In this document: piece by piece, positions 21,843 through 31,131 of the stretch
Numbering within the stretch: position 1 is the stretch's first letter
Layout: every line of letters starts with the position of its first letter
Assembly (NCBI GenBank): GCA_029433475.1
Contig: JAQTIE010000008.1
Location: 124,001 to 188,000 of the forward strand
Direction of reading: 5' to 3'
DNA from: Neisseriaceae bacterium ESL0693
Lineage (GTDB): Bacteria; Pseudomonadota; Gammaproteobacteria; Burkholderiales; Neisseriaceae
Length of the DNA stretch: 64,000 nt
The notes under the pieces: model-generated
What the model was told of the DNA's origin: nothing
The model's input: the letters and a program-made list of their open reading frames with translations, nothing else
Database searches by the model: none
Translations under genes and position numbers: made by a program

Positions 21843-21870
21843 GATGATCCTTTCTGTATCGAAAGCTCAG

Positions 21871-22188
21871 TTATGGCTTGATTAATAATCGCGCTACGAC
21901 CCGATCATTGGCCAAATCCTCTTCCAGAATTTCCTGTAAATCGGCATCATTGGCATAGGTATACCAGCGCCCCTGCGGATACAACACCATTACAGGCCCT
22001 TCATCGCAGCGCCCCAGACAACCGGCCTGACTGATGCGCAGTTTACCTTTGCCCATCAGGCCCATTTTCTTGGCATGTCCTTTCAAATAATCCAGTGCAT
22101 GTGCCCCCATATCATGATCGCCGCAACTTTTGCGGCAGGGGTTGTTACGCTGGTTGGTACAGATAAATAAATGTTTTGCAAAATACAT
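21871..22188 (-). CDS. Thioredoxin-like [2Fe-2S] ferredoxin
   Basis: A 105-residue electron carrier. Cysteines occur as FICTNQRNNPC near the N-terminus and GCLGRC in the second half, the spacing of the thioredoxin-fold [2Fe-2S] family. The open frame starts at 22203, but AGGGA precedes the ATG at 22188 by 7-8 bases and homologues begin at MYFAKHLF, so the downstream start is used. Partner enzymes are not evident from the neighbours. Confidence 0.85.
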   Translation of the reverse strand: MYFAKHLFICTNQRNNPCRKSCGDHDMGAHALDYLKGHAKKMGLMGKGKLRISQAGCLGRCDEGPVMVLYPQGRWYTYANDADLQEILEEDLANDRVVARLLIKP

Positions 22189-22250
22189 GTTTTTTCCCTG
22201 CAAATAATGCTTTTTGTCTGAATAACGGCCTGATTGGCCATTTAGTTCAT

Positions 22251-23045
22251 TCAGCCAAAATCAAGCATGTGTTTATTATGGTGCTGCTGTTTTCTGATTG
22301 CTGCCAGCATGGCAGGCAGATCCAGACCAAACTGTATGGCTCGCTTTTGTGCCCGTTGTTTCAGTTTTTCCCAGTCTCGCACAAGTGGCATACACCGAAA
22401 AGCCAGAACAGCGACATTACCATGGGTTTCGGCCGGTACCATCACTACCCGATTCTGAAATACTTGGCGTAAACGCCGCACAAAAGTTTGAAACCGTTTA
22501 TCACCCTGCCACCAGTTAGTGACAAAAATACCTTGCTCAGTCAGGGCAGTATAGCAGTCGGCGAAAAAGGGCTCATTGACCATGCTGTCAATAATCTGTT
22601 CACCATCAAAACCATCGACCAATACAATGTCGGTCTGCTCTTTTAAGACTTTGATGTATTCTGCACCATCATCTTCAATCACTTCGAAACGGTCATTTTC
22701 AAAGGGTAATTCAAACATACTGCGGGCAATATGGATAACTTGCGGGTTAATTTCCACCGCTGTCTGTCTGGTTTCAGGCAGATAACAATCAATCCAGCGG
22801 GCAAATGATCCTCCGCCCAGACCAATCTGGGTAATGTGCTGCGGCAATTCATCCACAAACAGTAACCAGGCCATCATGGCACGACTATAGGCCAATACCA
22901 ATTGTGCCGGGTCATCCACATTCATGGAACTTTGGATGGTCGGGCTGCCCAAATGCAGTGAACGAATATTCCCTGATTCAGACAAGCCTACTTCGGGTAA
23001 TTCATAACGAGCCGGTCGCAAACGACGATAAGGATGTTGAGGCAT
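22251..23045 (-). CDS. Spermidine-synthase-like aminopropyltransferase/methyltransferase fold protein
   Basis: A 264-residue Rossmann protein. IGLGGGSFARW near residue 74 is the nucleotide-binding loop; AVEINPQVIHIAR and EDDGAEYI follow as in SpeE-type proteins. The long N-terminal beta domain of true SpeE is shortened, so the natural substrate may not be putrescine. It is the upstream member of a minus-strand trio with the ferredoxin and hydrolase. Confidence 0.75.
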   Translation of the reverse strand: MPQHPYRRLRPARYELPEVGLSESGNIRSLHLGSPTIQSSMNVDDPAQLVLAYSRAMMAWLLFVDELPQHITQIGLGGGSFARWIDCYLPETRQTAVEINPQVIHIARSMFELPFENDRFEVIEDDGAEYIKVLKEQTDIVLVDGFDGEQIIDSMVNEPFFADCYTALTEQGIFVTNWWQGDKRFQTFVRRLRQVFQNRVVMVPAETHGNVAVLAFRCMPLVRDWEKLKQRAQKRAIQFGLDLPAMLAAIRKQQHHNKHMLDFG

Positions 23046-23061
23046 AGGGATTCCATCGCAT

Positions 23062-23107
23062 AGTCTGATGAACTGATTTTCAGTGCCAATGATCAGACTG
23101 TTTTTTT
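23062..23107 (+). terminator. Possible terminator on the strand without a gene
   Basis: AGTCTGAT (23062-23069) pairs with ATCAGACT (23092-23099) across a long loop, then G and seven U on the plus strand. Both flanking genes are on the minus strand. Its use would imply antisense transcription; chance is the alternative. Confidence 0.3.
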
Positions 23108-23167
23108 AAATATAAACGACATGGCCATTGACGACGCAAAAAGATGAGCCTCGGCAGTCAAAATAAC

Positions 23168-24040
23168 TTATCCTTGATTCTGGTCAGTCAGAAGCGCTAG
23201 CGCTTCACGATATTTATTTTGTGTCTGCCGCAATACATCAGCAGGAACAACGGGCGCCGGAGGCTGTTTATTCCAGCCGCTGCTACTTAACCAGTCACGG
23301 ATAAACTGTTTATCAAAAGATGGCGGATTATGGCCGATCTGATACTGGTCTGATGCCCAGAACCGACTTGAATCCGGCGTCAGCACTTCATCCATCAATG
23401 TCAGCGTACCGTCTTCATCCAGTCCGAATTCAAATTTGGTATCGGCAATAATAATGCCCTTCTGATAGGCATAATCAGCCGCTTCCTGATACAAACGAAT
23501 GGCTTTGGCCTCTACTTCTTGCAACATGTCGGTACCGATCAGCTCAGCACACTGGGTTAAAGTAATGTTTTCATCATGGTCTCCCACTGCGGCTTTACTG
23601 GACGGCGTAAAAATAGCCTGCGGCAATTTCTGCGCCAGTTGCATGCCTTTGGGTAAAGTGATGCCACATATCTGCCCGCTACGCTGATAATCCTGCCAGC
23701 CGCTACCGGCCAGATAACCTCTGACAATCGCTTCGATTTTCAGCGGTACCAGTTTTTTAACCACCATGGATCGGCCGGCAAAAATACTGGCCTGTGTCTC
23801 AGGTAAAACATCGGTGACTTCCTCACCGGTAAGGTGGTTAGGCATGATGTGTTGTAATTTCCGAAACCAGAATAATGCCATCTGCGTCAGTATTTTGCCT
23901 TTATCGGCAATGGGCTCGGGGAGAACCACATCAAATGCTGATAGGCGATCTGAAGCAACCATCAACATGCGTTTGGCATCCAGTTCGTATAAATCCCGTA
24001 CTTTACCAGAATAAATTTTCTTCAATGTCTGCGTGCTCAT
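23168..24040 (-). CDS. purC: Phosphoribosylaminoimidazole-succinocarboxamide synthase (SAICAR synthetase)
   Basis: A 290-residue ligase of purine synthesis that couples CAIR with aspartate. KKIYSGKVRDLYEL, DRLSAFDVVLPEPIADKG, VRGYLAGSGW and DTKFEFGLDEDG are the conserved blocks. It is the longer form found in many beta-proteobacteria and yeast (about 290-300) rather than the 237-residue E. coli type. Transcribed alone. Confidence 0.97.
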   Translation of the reverse strand: MSTQTLKKIYSGKVRDLYELDAKRMLMVASDRLSAFDVVLPEPIADKGKILTQMALFWFRKLQHIMPNHLTGEEVTDVLPETQASIFAGRSMVVKKLVPLKIEAIVRGYLAGSGWQDYQRSGQICGITLPKGMQLAQKLPQAIFTPSSKAAVGDHDENITLTQCAELIGTDMLQEVEAKAIRLYQEAADYAYQKGIIIADTKFEFGLDEDGTLTLMDEVLTPDSSRFWASDQYQIGHNPPSFDKQFIRDWLSSSGWNKQPPAPVVPADVLRQTQNKYREALALLTDQNQG

Positions 24041-24258
24041 GCTTTTCTTTCGATGACTGGTGCTACTTTCACATTACGATTTTGCAAAATCAAATACCTG
24101 TGATAAGGTATTCACTTGAGACAGAAATGAATAGCAAGCTTTATTTTAACTGATATTCAGCCGTAAAAGTCAGTTTAGTCATTAAAATACACCACTGTTA
24201 TGCTTTTCTGCCTGAATCAATGTCTTTAACGTTCTCATCTCACATTAAGGAGCTTCAC

Positions 24259-24573
24259 ATGGCTAATTATGATACTCAGAAAAAACAATTGATGAATGAA
24301 GTCCGTTCAGTATTGAATGAAGTTGAAGACCTTTATTCTTCTTCAATTGATAATGGTTCTGAACAGAGCAAAGAATTAAAAGAACGCTTTATGGAAAAAT
24401 TGAATCAGACCAAAGGTAAATTGCGCGAAGTGGAAAGCAGCGTGGTGGATACCGCACGCGCCACAGTAGAACGCACCGATGAACTGGTACGCGAAAAACC
24501 TTACTATGCAGTAGGTATTGCTGCACTCACTGGTCTGGTTGCCGGCTTACTGATTGGTCATTGCCGCCGTTAA
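24259..24573 (+). CDS. yqjD: DUF883 family membrane-anchored protein, YqjD/ElaB-like
   Basis: A 104-residue protein: a charged, helical cytoplasmic part (about residues 1-80) and a single C-terminal membrane helix (YAVGIAALTGLVAGLLIG) ending CRR. In E. coli YqjD and ElaB anchor ribosomes to the membrane in stationary phase. The upstream in-frame ATG at 24220 is rejected because TAAGGAG stands 6 bases before 24259. First of three adjacent genes matching the E. coli yqjD-yqjE-yqjK order. Confidence 0.85.
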   Translation: MANYDTQKKQLMNEVRSVLNEVEDLYSSSIDNGSEQSKELKERFMEKLNQTKGKLREVESSVVDTARATVERTDELVREKPYYAVGIAALTGLVAGLLIGHCRR

Positions 24574-24665
24574 ATCCCGGTGTAGGTTCTTATCCGCTTG
24601 CCTGCTCAGATGGCCTCAGCTGAGACCATCTGTCAGCCTTTCTCAGGTTTCATACGGACTCAAAC

Positions 24666-25073
24666 ATGAGTATAGGTAATTTTATTACAGAAATACGTCA
24701 GCTCAGGCATTGGTTTGGCTATGGTGCTGAATTACTCTGGATACGTGTGCGCTTGCTACGGTTGGATGTGGTAGAACAAATTCGCAGTGTTGTATTATTG
24801 ATAGCGGCCACACTCGGCGCATGTATGGTATTTTTTCTCGGCATCATCAGCCTATTGTTTGCACTCAATAGCCTCTTATCCGAGACGGCCAGAATCTGGA
24901 CATTCAGTGGTCTGGCTATTGGCTTTTTACTGGTCTTATTGATTTTAATCGTGTGTATGATCAAACTATGGCGTAAGCAAGGCCGTTTTATGGAAGAAAC
25001 ACTGGAAGCCATGCATGACGATTTCAGTTATCTGCATCAACGCCCTTTACCACGGGAGAAACATCATGACTGA
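24666..25073 (+). CDS. yqjE: YqjE-like (holin-X superfamily, DUF1469) membrane protein
   Basis: A 135-residue protein with two hydrophobic hairpins (about residues 40-66 and 77-102) between charged ends. It matches the YqjE family in size and position. Despite the database name holin-X, no phage genes are near. The stop overlaps the next start (ATGACTGA), so the two are coupled. Confidence 0.8.
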   Translation: MSIGNFITEIRQLRHWFGYGAELLWIRVRLLRLDVVEQIRSVVLLIAATLGACMVFFLGIISLLFALNSLLSETARIWTFSGLAIGFLLVLLILIVCMIKLWRKQGRFMEETLEAMHDDFSYLHQRPLPREKHHD

Positions 25074-25365
25074 CAAGCATGCCGCTTCTTTGGCAGAACA
25101 ACGCGAGCTGCTTAACTTGCATGCAGACAGCCTGCGCCTGAAAATCATGGCCGCCCAGATGAAAGCCCGTCATGTTGCGCCGAAGTCATCTTCATTACAC
25201 TGGGGCTTAATTTTGGCGTTACTGGACATGCTGCCTTTAAGTGGCTTAGTCATGAAATTAAGCCGCAAATCCAAAAAAGGACGCAATAAGCTGTTACTGG
25301 CTGGTTTGTCTTTAGGAATGATGTGGCTGACACAGAAATTTAAATCGCCCGCAACCAAACGCTGA
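25066..25365 (+). CDS. yqjK: YqjK-like protein
   Basis: A 99-residue basic protein with a helical N-terminus (LAEQRELLNLHADSLRLKIMAAQ) and one weakly hydrophobic helix near residues 40-60. Its start at ATG 25066 is set by GGGAGAA upstream and by overlap with yqjE; the longer frame from 25015 is not used. Assigned mainly by place behind yqjD and yqjE. Confidence 0.65.
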   Translation: MTDKHAASLAEQRELLNLHADSLRLKIMAAQMKARHVAPKSSSLHWGLILALLDMLPLSGLVMKLSRKSKKGRNKLLLAGLSLGMMWLTQKFKSPATKR

Positions 25366-25454
25366 TTGATATATTACCGCTCTACCGTGTCCGATCAATC
25401 TGATGGTATAATACATAATACAAAACATTTTTATATCTTTGCTGATATTAAACT

Positions 25455-25492
25455 AATAAGGCGTTGATCAAATCAACGCCTTATTTTATTTA
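25455..25492. terminator. Bidirectional terminator between yqjK and dapD
   Basis: Perfect 14-bp stem AATAAGGCGTTGAT / ATCAACGCCTTATT (25455-25485) with a 3-base loop; U-rich sequence follows on the plus strand. It lies between convergent genes. Confidence 0.85.
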
Positions 25493-25518
25493 AACCAGAC
25501 TAATCTTTTAAAAGCGTC

Positions 25519-26337
25519 TTAAACGCCACGCAATAAATCATTCACACTGGTCTTGGCACGGGTTTTGGCGTCCACTTTTTTCACAATCACCGCACAATAC
25601 AGACTATGGCTGCCATCTTTGGCTGGTAAACTGCCCGATACCACCACCGAGCCGGCTGGCACACGGCCATAGCTGATCTCTCCTGTTTCCCGGTCATAAA
25701 TTTTGGTAGACTGGCCAATGTAAACTCCCATTGAAATCACACTGCCTTCTTCGACAATCACGCCTTCCACGATTTCTGAACGGGCACCAATAAAGCAATG
25801 ATCCTCAATGATGGTTGGTGCGGCCTGCAAAGGTTCCAATACCCCGCCAATACCTACGCCACCGCTTAAATGCACATGCCGACCCACCTGCGCACAAGAA
25901 CCAACGGTTGCCCAGGTATCCACCATAGTACCTTCACCCACATAAGCACCGATATTAACGAATGATGGCATCAATACTACATTACGGTCGATAAAACTGC
26001 CGCGCCGCACCACAGCGCCTGGAACGGCGCGAAAACCGGCAGCCTGAAAATCGGCAGCCTGCCATTGCGCAAATTTAGTCGGCACTTTATCAAAATAATG
26101 ATTTACGCCATCATCAGCCAATGCGTTGTCTTCAATCCGGAAAGACAACAAGACTGCTTTTTTAATCCATTCATTGACCTGCCATTGTGCTGCTTTTTTT
26201 TCTGCTACGCGCAATTGTCCCTGATCAAGCTGATGCAAAGTTTCCAAAATGGCTTCTTTGACTTCAGGCGATACGGAAGCCGGCGTTATATCCGCACGCG
26301 TTTCAAAAGCCGTTTCAATAATTTGCTGTAAAGACAT
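25519..26337 (-). CDS. dapD: 2,3,4,5-tetrahydropyridine-2,6-dicarboxylate N-succinyltransferase
   Basis: A 272-residue trimeric enzyme of the succinylase branch of diaminopimelate and lysine synthesis. [17 protein letters not shown] and the left-handed beta-helix repeats ([21 protein letters not shown]) identify it; length equals E. coli DapD (274). dapB, two steps earlier, lies 1.1 kb away on the other strand. Confidence 0.97.
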   Translation of the reverse strand: MSLQQIIETAFETRADITPASVSPEVKEAILETLHQLDQGQLRVAEKKAAQWQVNEWIKKAVLLSFRIEDNALADDGVNHYFDKVPTKFAQWQAADFQAAGFRAVPGAVVRRGSFIDRNVVLMPSFVNIGAYVGEGTMVDTWATVGSCAQVGRHVHLSGGVGIGGVLEPLQAAPTIIEDHCFIGARSEIVEGVIVEEGSVISMGVYIGQSTKIYDRETGEISYGRVPAGSVVVSGSLPAKDGSHSLYCAVIVKKVDAKTRAKTSVNDLLRGV

Positions 26338-26527
26338 AAGATATATCCTGATATTTGATAAATAAAATTCAAACTGGCCACATCAGTGATGGCTGATTAA
26401 CCTTCACATCAAGCATAAAAACAATATTCTACTGAAATGAATTCACTTTTTTGCAACATCACCACCGATTCACTGAATAAATAGTCTATCCATGATGAAA
26501 ACATCAGCCAATACCATCAGCATGATT

Positions 26528-26956
26528 TTAATGCTGCTCAAATTGCTGACATTCTGTACACACCCCATACATGTATAAAGCATGATCAACAATGCGATAA
26601 CCATTTTCCTTGGCAATACTTTTTTGCAAATCTTCAATCTGTTCACTGCAAAATTCAGTCACCCGCCCGCACTTGATACAGACGATATGATCATGATGGC
26701 CGCCGCGATTTAATTCATATACGGCTTTTCCTGTCTCAAAATGATGGCGCAATAAAATATTGGCCTGCTCAAACTGGGTTAATACCCGGTAAATGGTGGC
26801 TACCCCGATTTCAACATTCTCATCCAGTAACAGACGGTAGACGTCTTCAGCACTCAGGTGCTGCTCTGGGCGGGCTTCAAATAATTCCAGAATTTTTAAA
26901 CGCGGACCAGTCACTTTCAGACCGTTATCCTTCAGTTGTGCTACATTATTATCCAT
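26528..26956 (-). CDS. fur: Ferric uptake regulator Fur
   Basis: A 142-residue metal-dependent repressor. The winged helix lies at about residues 10-80 (TGPRLKILELF, VATIYRVLTQFE). The regulatory metal site HHDH is at 87-90 and the structural zinc cysteines are C93/C96 and C133/C136. It is divergent from bamE with a 130-base gap, as in many beta- and gammaproteobacteria. No strong Fur box was seen in that gap. Confidence 0.97.
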   Translation of the reverse strand: MDNNVAQLKDNGLKVTGPRLKILELFEARPEQHLSAEDVYRLLLDENVEIGVATIYRVLTQFEQANILLRHHFETGKAVYELNRGGHHDHIVCIKCGRVTEFCSEQIEDLQKSIAKENGYRIVDHALYMYGVCTECQQFEQH

Positions 26957-27086
26957 AGTTGTTTCACCGCTGTTGGTTAATAATCGCTATAATACGCATT
27001 TTTACGGCAATTGCCCACTGGCCGGATCAAATAACAATTAGTATCCGTTTTATTGATATTTCGGCCAAAAAATTTGAGGTTTCCGC

Positions 27087-27467
27087 ATGAAAAAATTTTA
27101 TTGTTTACTGGCAGCAGCCGTATTAAGTCTTAACGCCTGCTCCTTTGCAGACATTTCCCGTATTCCCTCTTATAAACTGGAAATTGTTCAGGGCAATGAT
27201 CTGGATGCACAAGCCATCAGACAGCTACAGGCCGGAATGAGCCGGGAACAAGTACAAATGCTGCTGGGTACACCATTATTACAAGACCCGTTTCATGCCA
27301 ATCGCTGGGATTATATATTTGTGGTCAATCGTGATGGCATGACACAAGAGAATAAATCATTAACCTTATATTTCAATGATCAGGATCAGCTTATCCGTAC
27401 TGAAGGAGATGCGCTGAACGAGGCCGGTAAAGTTGTCGCCCAGCCTTTATGGCAGGTTAATCCATAA
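27087..27467 (+). CDS. bamE: Outer-membrane assembly lipoprotein BamE (SmpA/OmlA)
   Basis: A 126-residue lipoprotein of the BAM complex that inserts beta-barrels. The signal peptide ends in a lipobox, LSLNAC, with Cys18 as the lipid site. The SmpA fold is shown by LQAGMSREQVQMLLGTPLLQDPFHANRWDYIF. Divergent from fur and 21 bases before dapB. Confidence 0.95.
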   Translation: MKKFYCLLAAAVLSLNACSFADISRIPSYKLEIVQGNDLDAQAIRQLQAGMSREQVQMLLGTPLLQDPFHANRWDYIFVVNRDGMTQENKSLTLYFNDQDQLIRTEGDALNEAGKVVAQPLWQVNP

Positions 27468-27488
27468 AAAGCGGAGTCATTTATATTT

Positions 27489-28304
27489 ATGTCTGTTGCA
27501 CAATTGAAAATTGCCATCGCGGGCGCCAACGGGCGCATGGGCAGAGCATTGGTTCAGGCCATCAGCCAGCGTCAGGACTGTATTTTAAGCGGCGCTTTAA
27601 GTCATGAAGGTTCTGACGCTATCGGGCTGGATGCCGGTTTTACCTCTGGCATTGAAACCGGTGTCAGCATTTGTCATGATCCGGAAAAAGTGCTGGATAA
27701 CACGGATATACTGATTGATTTTACCCGGCCAGACAGCACACTAGCCTATCTGGATATCTGTACCCGTCTGGGTGTTAATTGTGTGATCGGCACTACGGGT
27801 CTGAATGAAGAGCAAATAAATCAGATGCATACTGCCGCTGAAAAAATCGGAATTGTGTTTGCACCCAATTTCAGCGTGGGGGTTAATCTGACTTTTGCCC
27901 TATTGGATACCGCTGCGCGGATATTGCGTGATGATTACGATATTGAAATTATTGAAGCTCATCATCGCCATAAAGTCGATGCGCCTTCTGGTACTGCCTT
28001 ACACATGGGAGAAGTCATTGCCCACGCACTTGGTCGCGATCTGAAAAGTTGTGCTGTCTATGGCCGTAAAGGACACACTGGCGAACGGGATGCCCAGACC
28101 ATCGGTTTTTCAACCATCCGTGCCGGTGATATTGTGGGTGAACATACCGCCATGTTTGCTACAGAAGGAGAACAGCTTGAGATCACGCATAAAGCATCTA
28201 ACCGCGCCACCTTTGCTCAAGGCGCAGTGCGGTCTGCCTTATGGTTGAACCGCCATCGTGGTACAGGGTTATTTGATATGCAGGATGTTCTGGGGTTGAA
28301 ATAA
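27489..28304 (+). CDS. dapB: 4-hydroxy-tetrahydrodipicolinate reductase
   Basis: A 271-residue NAD(P)H enzyme of lysine and peptidoglycan precursor synthesis. The dinucleotide loop GANGRMG is at residues 12-18. The active-site motif [15 protein letters not shown] carries the catalytic His pair and the Lys of the family. Length matches E. coli DapB (273). Cotranscribed with bamE. Confidence 0.97.
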   Translation: MSVAQLKIAIAGANGRMGRALVQAISQRQDCILSGALSHEGSDAIGLDAGFTSGIETGVSICHDPEKVLDNTDILIDFTRPDSTLAYLDICTRLGVNCVIGTTGLNEEQINQMHTAAEKIGIVFAPNFSVGVNLTFALLDTAARILRDDYDIEIIEAHHRHKVDAPSGTALHMGEVIAHALGRDLKSCAVYGRKGHTGERDAQTIGFSTIRAGDIVGEHTAMFATEGEQLEITHKASNRATFAQGAVRSALWLNRHRGTGLFDMQDVLGLK

Positions 28305-28445
28305 CACGCCACTCCTATGACAAATATTGGGTAAACATCATGTATCTTTTACCAGCAATTCAAAATCAGCATCAGCAGCAATAGTAGACAGGGTTTTGCA
28401 TATAAAGTGGTTTCTATGCTCTGAAATGGACTGGATGATTTTTCT

Positions 28446-28476
28446 GGTCTGTAGCCAGTTTAACCGGCTACAGACC
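28446..28476. repeat. Strong hairpin at the 3' end of the cas operon
   Basis: Perfect 11-bp stem GGTCTGTAGCC / GGCTACAGACC with a 9-base loop, ending two bases before the cas7 stop codon. There is no U-run after it on either strand. It probably marks the ends of the convergent dapB and cas transcripts. Confidence 0.6.
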
Positions 28477-28478
28477 GG

Positions 28479-29342
28479 TTATAGCCATTCCTCGATACTG
28501 ACACCGGACAAACCTGTCGGGTCAACACTGATCTGATAATCACTAAAGGCAGTGGCCGGCGTACCACTGACACCATTCACTCTGGTCACCTTTACCGCAT
28601 CAAATAATTTATGCGCTGGCTGGTCACCCAAAATATGCTGATGTTTGAATACAATCAGTCTGCGTGCCGACATTTCGCCCCTGCTGGCTGACCGGTCATG
28701 TTCAAACATCAGGCATAACGCTTGCTTCAATCGTCCTAAATCTGTGGCATCGAAACCGGTTTTCTCCGCCAGTTTGGCTGAAATAAAACCGTGCACACGA
28801 TACAAAGCATACGGAATAATATATTTACGCCCCATGGTCTGTTCTTTTTCCCGATCACGCTCATTGGTCACAGCCATACGGGCAATCGTCACTTCCAATG
28901 GCATCACCACATCAATAGAACGGGCAAAATTCAATTGCACCGGACCGCGCACCTGACCACTATTAATACCTGTCGTCATGACAGCACCAAAGCAGCGCAC
29001 ATCAAAAAAATGCCGGCACATCCAGGCAGTAACTTGCTGCGCTTGTAATTCGTCTTTGGGCAGTTTTTTTACTTCAGGTTTAATGCCTAAAGCGTCATAA
29101 GCACGACGATTCTGCTCATTCAATAAACTTTTCTCTCGAATATAGATATCGCATCCTTCTTCATTTTCGAATGACAATGAAATAAAATTACGGATTTTGC
29201 GCTTCAGACAAACATCTGTTACCAATCCATGGCCTGTTTCAGGATCACGCCGCGGTAAATTGCCTGCATCCGGATCACCATTGGGATTACCATTGATTAC
29301 ATCAAAAAAATACACAAATTCATAACGATTTTTAATAGCCAT
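28479..29342 (-). CDS. cas7: Type I-C CRISPR Cas7 (Csd2), crRNA-coating backbone subunit
   Basis: A 287-residue RNA-binding subunit that polymerises along the crRNA spacer in Cascade. Diagnostic I-C sequence starts at residue 17: NGNPNGDPDAGNLPRRDP, followed by GLVTDVCLKRKIRNF. Length is usual for Csd2. AGGAG lies 6 bases before the ATG. It is the last gene of cas5-cas8c-cas7, 46 bases after cas8c. The sequence looks intact, with no frameshift, which argues for recent selection or recent loss of the rest of the system. Confidence 0.95.
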   Translation of the reverse strand: MAIKNRYEFVYFFDVINGNPNGDPDAGNLPRRDPETGHGLVTDVCLKRKIRNFISLSFENEEGCDIYIREKSLLNEQNRRAYDALGIKPEVKKLPKDELQAQQVTAWMCRHFFDVRCFGAVMTTGINSGQVRGPVQLNFARSIDVVMPLEVTIARMAVTNERDREKEQTMGRKYIIPYALYRVHGFISAKLAEKTGFDATDLGRLKQALCLMFEHDRSASRGEMSARRLIVFKHQHILGDQPAHKLFDAVKVTRVNGVSGTPATAFSDYQISVDPTGLSGVSIEEWL

Positions 29343-29388
29343 AACTTACTCCTGAGAATAATTCATTACTGATAGAAAGATGACTTTG

Positions 29389-29769
29389 TCAATCGGCAGT
29401 CGCATAAGCTCGTCTTTGCTGGCCATAACCCAAGGTAAACTGCCCTTGTTCAATCAGATTTAAATGGGAGGGAAAAGGACAAGAAGCAGGTAAACGATCC
29501 AGCAGTTGCTTTAATAATAGCTCGCTGGCTTTTACTATTGAGCGATTAGAGGTTAAGGCCAGCCATTGCTGCTCGTACATATTCAGTAGTCGGGGAAAAA
29601 TCAGGGCGGGTGTGGTACAAGCCATGCCATAATAGCGGTCTACAATATCGCTATATAATGGTTCTATTAACTGATGCTGCATGTGTGCCAGTACCGCAAA
29701 CAAACGCCCTAAGAGATAAGCACATTGATGATTGCGTTTATCCAGTTTAATGGTGGTATTCTGTTTCAT
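29389..29769 (-). CDS. Probable internal cas11c (small subunit) inside cas8c
   Basis: In type I-C systems the small subunit Cas11 is translated from an internal start in the cas8c mRNA. Here an in-frame ATG at 29769 follows GGGGC by only a few bases and would give a 126-residue, helix-rich product starting MKQNTTIKLDK and including YLLGRLFAVLAHMQ, the region expected by family comparison. The spacing of the ribosome site is short, so another start cannot be excluded. Confidence 0.45.
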   Translation of the reverse strand: MKQNTTIKLDKRNHQCAYLLGRLFAVLAHMQHQLIEPLYSDIVDRYYGMACTTPALIFPRLLNMYEQQWLALTSNRSIVKASELLLKQLLDRLPASCPFPSHLNLIEQGQFTLGYGQQRRAYATAD

Positions 29770-31131
29770 CAGCCCCAGGCGATGGCGACGTTGTAAAATA
29801 GCCTGAATCATAGAGAGGCGCAGTAAAGTCATTTTGCCTCTGCCCCGGTCAGCACCAATACGCGTCATTAACAAAGACAGTAATTCCATCGGATAAGGTT
29901 TATCAGTCAGTATGGCGGTGATCAGCTCACCAATGAATTTGGGCGACAGCAAATCTATCTGACCATACGGTGCAATTTCATACAATAACTGTCCAAAATA
30001 AAAATTGGTTTTTCTGGACATCGCCAATCCACCCAATTCTTGTTTATACTGCATCAAATGCTCTGCTATCTGACTGGCCGGCTCATCAATCCAGAATCGG
30101 ACAGCCAGACGGGCAGCATTAGGTACCAATCCAAGCACACAAAAACGGGTTATATTGTGTTTTTTTGTGCTCTCAACAGTCTTTTTGTCTTGATCAGAAA
30201 TTTCTTCTTCACCCACATTCATGATCTGTCTGAATAATATTTCTGCATTAGATACTGACTGGCTGCGTGTATCATGTGTCCAAAATACAATATTCAGATC
30301 AGAGAAATGGCAACATTGTTTATCCGTCTGGTTCAAAAGATAATTCAGTGCAGTGGTATACGCAAAAGCCGATTCAATCGCCACTGGGGCATTATGACCC
30401 TGTTTTTTACCATAAGAAGCAAAAGCATTCTGATTGAAAGAAATCATGGACACACCCAGACTGGAAGCACCATATACATGTTTTATGGGTGGATGCAGCA
30501 TGGCCAAAGGGTTTGGCAAACCATCGGTCAGACAATTTATCCTGACCGGCTGCTGGCGTGCCAGATAACGCAGCCAGAGATCACGTGCCGCATGACGCTG
30601 ATGAATATAGCCTTGATCTTCATCCAGCATAAACACCAGATTCATTGACACAATACAATTTTGTTGCGGCTCAGTCAGATCAGCAAACATGGCCGGCTGC
30701 CACTGTTGCAGAAATAAATAAACCGCGCGCAAACCTTGATCTATTTCATCTTTTAATAATTCAATATGATATTGTCTGAACGCATTGAATGGTTTTGACT
30801 GAATGGTAAAGCGGGGCTGATGTTCATCGGCCGGATCTTTAACCGCCTCTACACCCAATACATAAACCGATTTATCCCATAGAAAATTGGGTTGAATCCC
30901 TGAAGTACGTTTGACCGGCTGCGGAACAATCAGTCGTTTCGGTTTTAATTGATTTTTATTGTTGGTTAACATATGGCTGCGCACATCAACCAGTTTTCCC
31001 TCAGCTGATAAAACCAGAATCGCCCCGATATTTTCCTCACTGAATCCGTATAAAGGTATCTGGGCAGCAACCGCATCATCTGACGTTTGCAATAAAGATT
31101 GATAATACTGAATCAGGCGGGTCAATATCAT
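29389..31131 (-). CDS. cas8c: Type I-C CRISPR Cas8c (Csd1), large subunit
   Basis: A 580-residue large subunit expected to recognise the PAM and start R-loop formation. It begins MILTRLIQYYQSLL, typical of Csd1. Length agrees with the family (about 580-610). The open frame extends 7 codons further, but the ATG at 31131 overlaps the cas5 stop as ATGA and is preceded by GGGGA, so it is preferred. The C-terminal 126 residues match the region that in type I-C is also made separately as Cas11c. Confidence 0.92.
   Translation of the reverse strand: MILTRLIQYYQSLLQTSDDAVAAQIPLYGFSEENIGAILVLSAEGKLVDVRSHMLTNNKNQLKPKRLIVPQPVKRTSGIQPNFLWDKSVYVLGVEAVKDPADEHQPRFTIQSKPFNAFRQYHIELLKDEIDQGLRAVYLFLQQWQPAMFADLTEPQQNCIVSMNLVFMLDEDQGYIHQRHAARDLWLRYLARQQPVRINCLTDGLPNPLAMLHPPIKHVYGASSLGVSMISFNQNAFASYGKKQGHNAPVAIESAFAYTTALNYLLNQTDKQCCHFSDLNIVFWTHDTRSQSVSNAEILFRQIMNVGEEEISDQDKKTVESTKKHNITRFCVLGLVPNAARLAVRFWIDEPASQIAEHLMQYKQELGGLAMSRKTNFYFGQLLYEIAPYGQIDLLSPKFIGELITAILTDKPYPMELLSLLMTRIGADRGRGKMTLLRLSMIQAILQRRHRLGLMKQNTTIKLDKRNHQCAYLLGRLFAVLAHMQHQLIEPLYSDIVDRYYGMACTTPALIFPRLLNMYEQQWLALTSNRSIVKASELLLKQLLDRLPASCPFPSHLNLIEQGQFTLGYGQQRRAYATAD

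Noticed and set aside
24666-25073. YqjE-like gene as a phage holin
   Set aside because: The holin-X label is a superfamily name. The yqjD-yqjE-yqjK order and lack of phage genes nearby show it is a chromosomal envelope gene.
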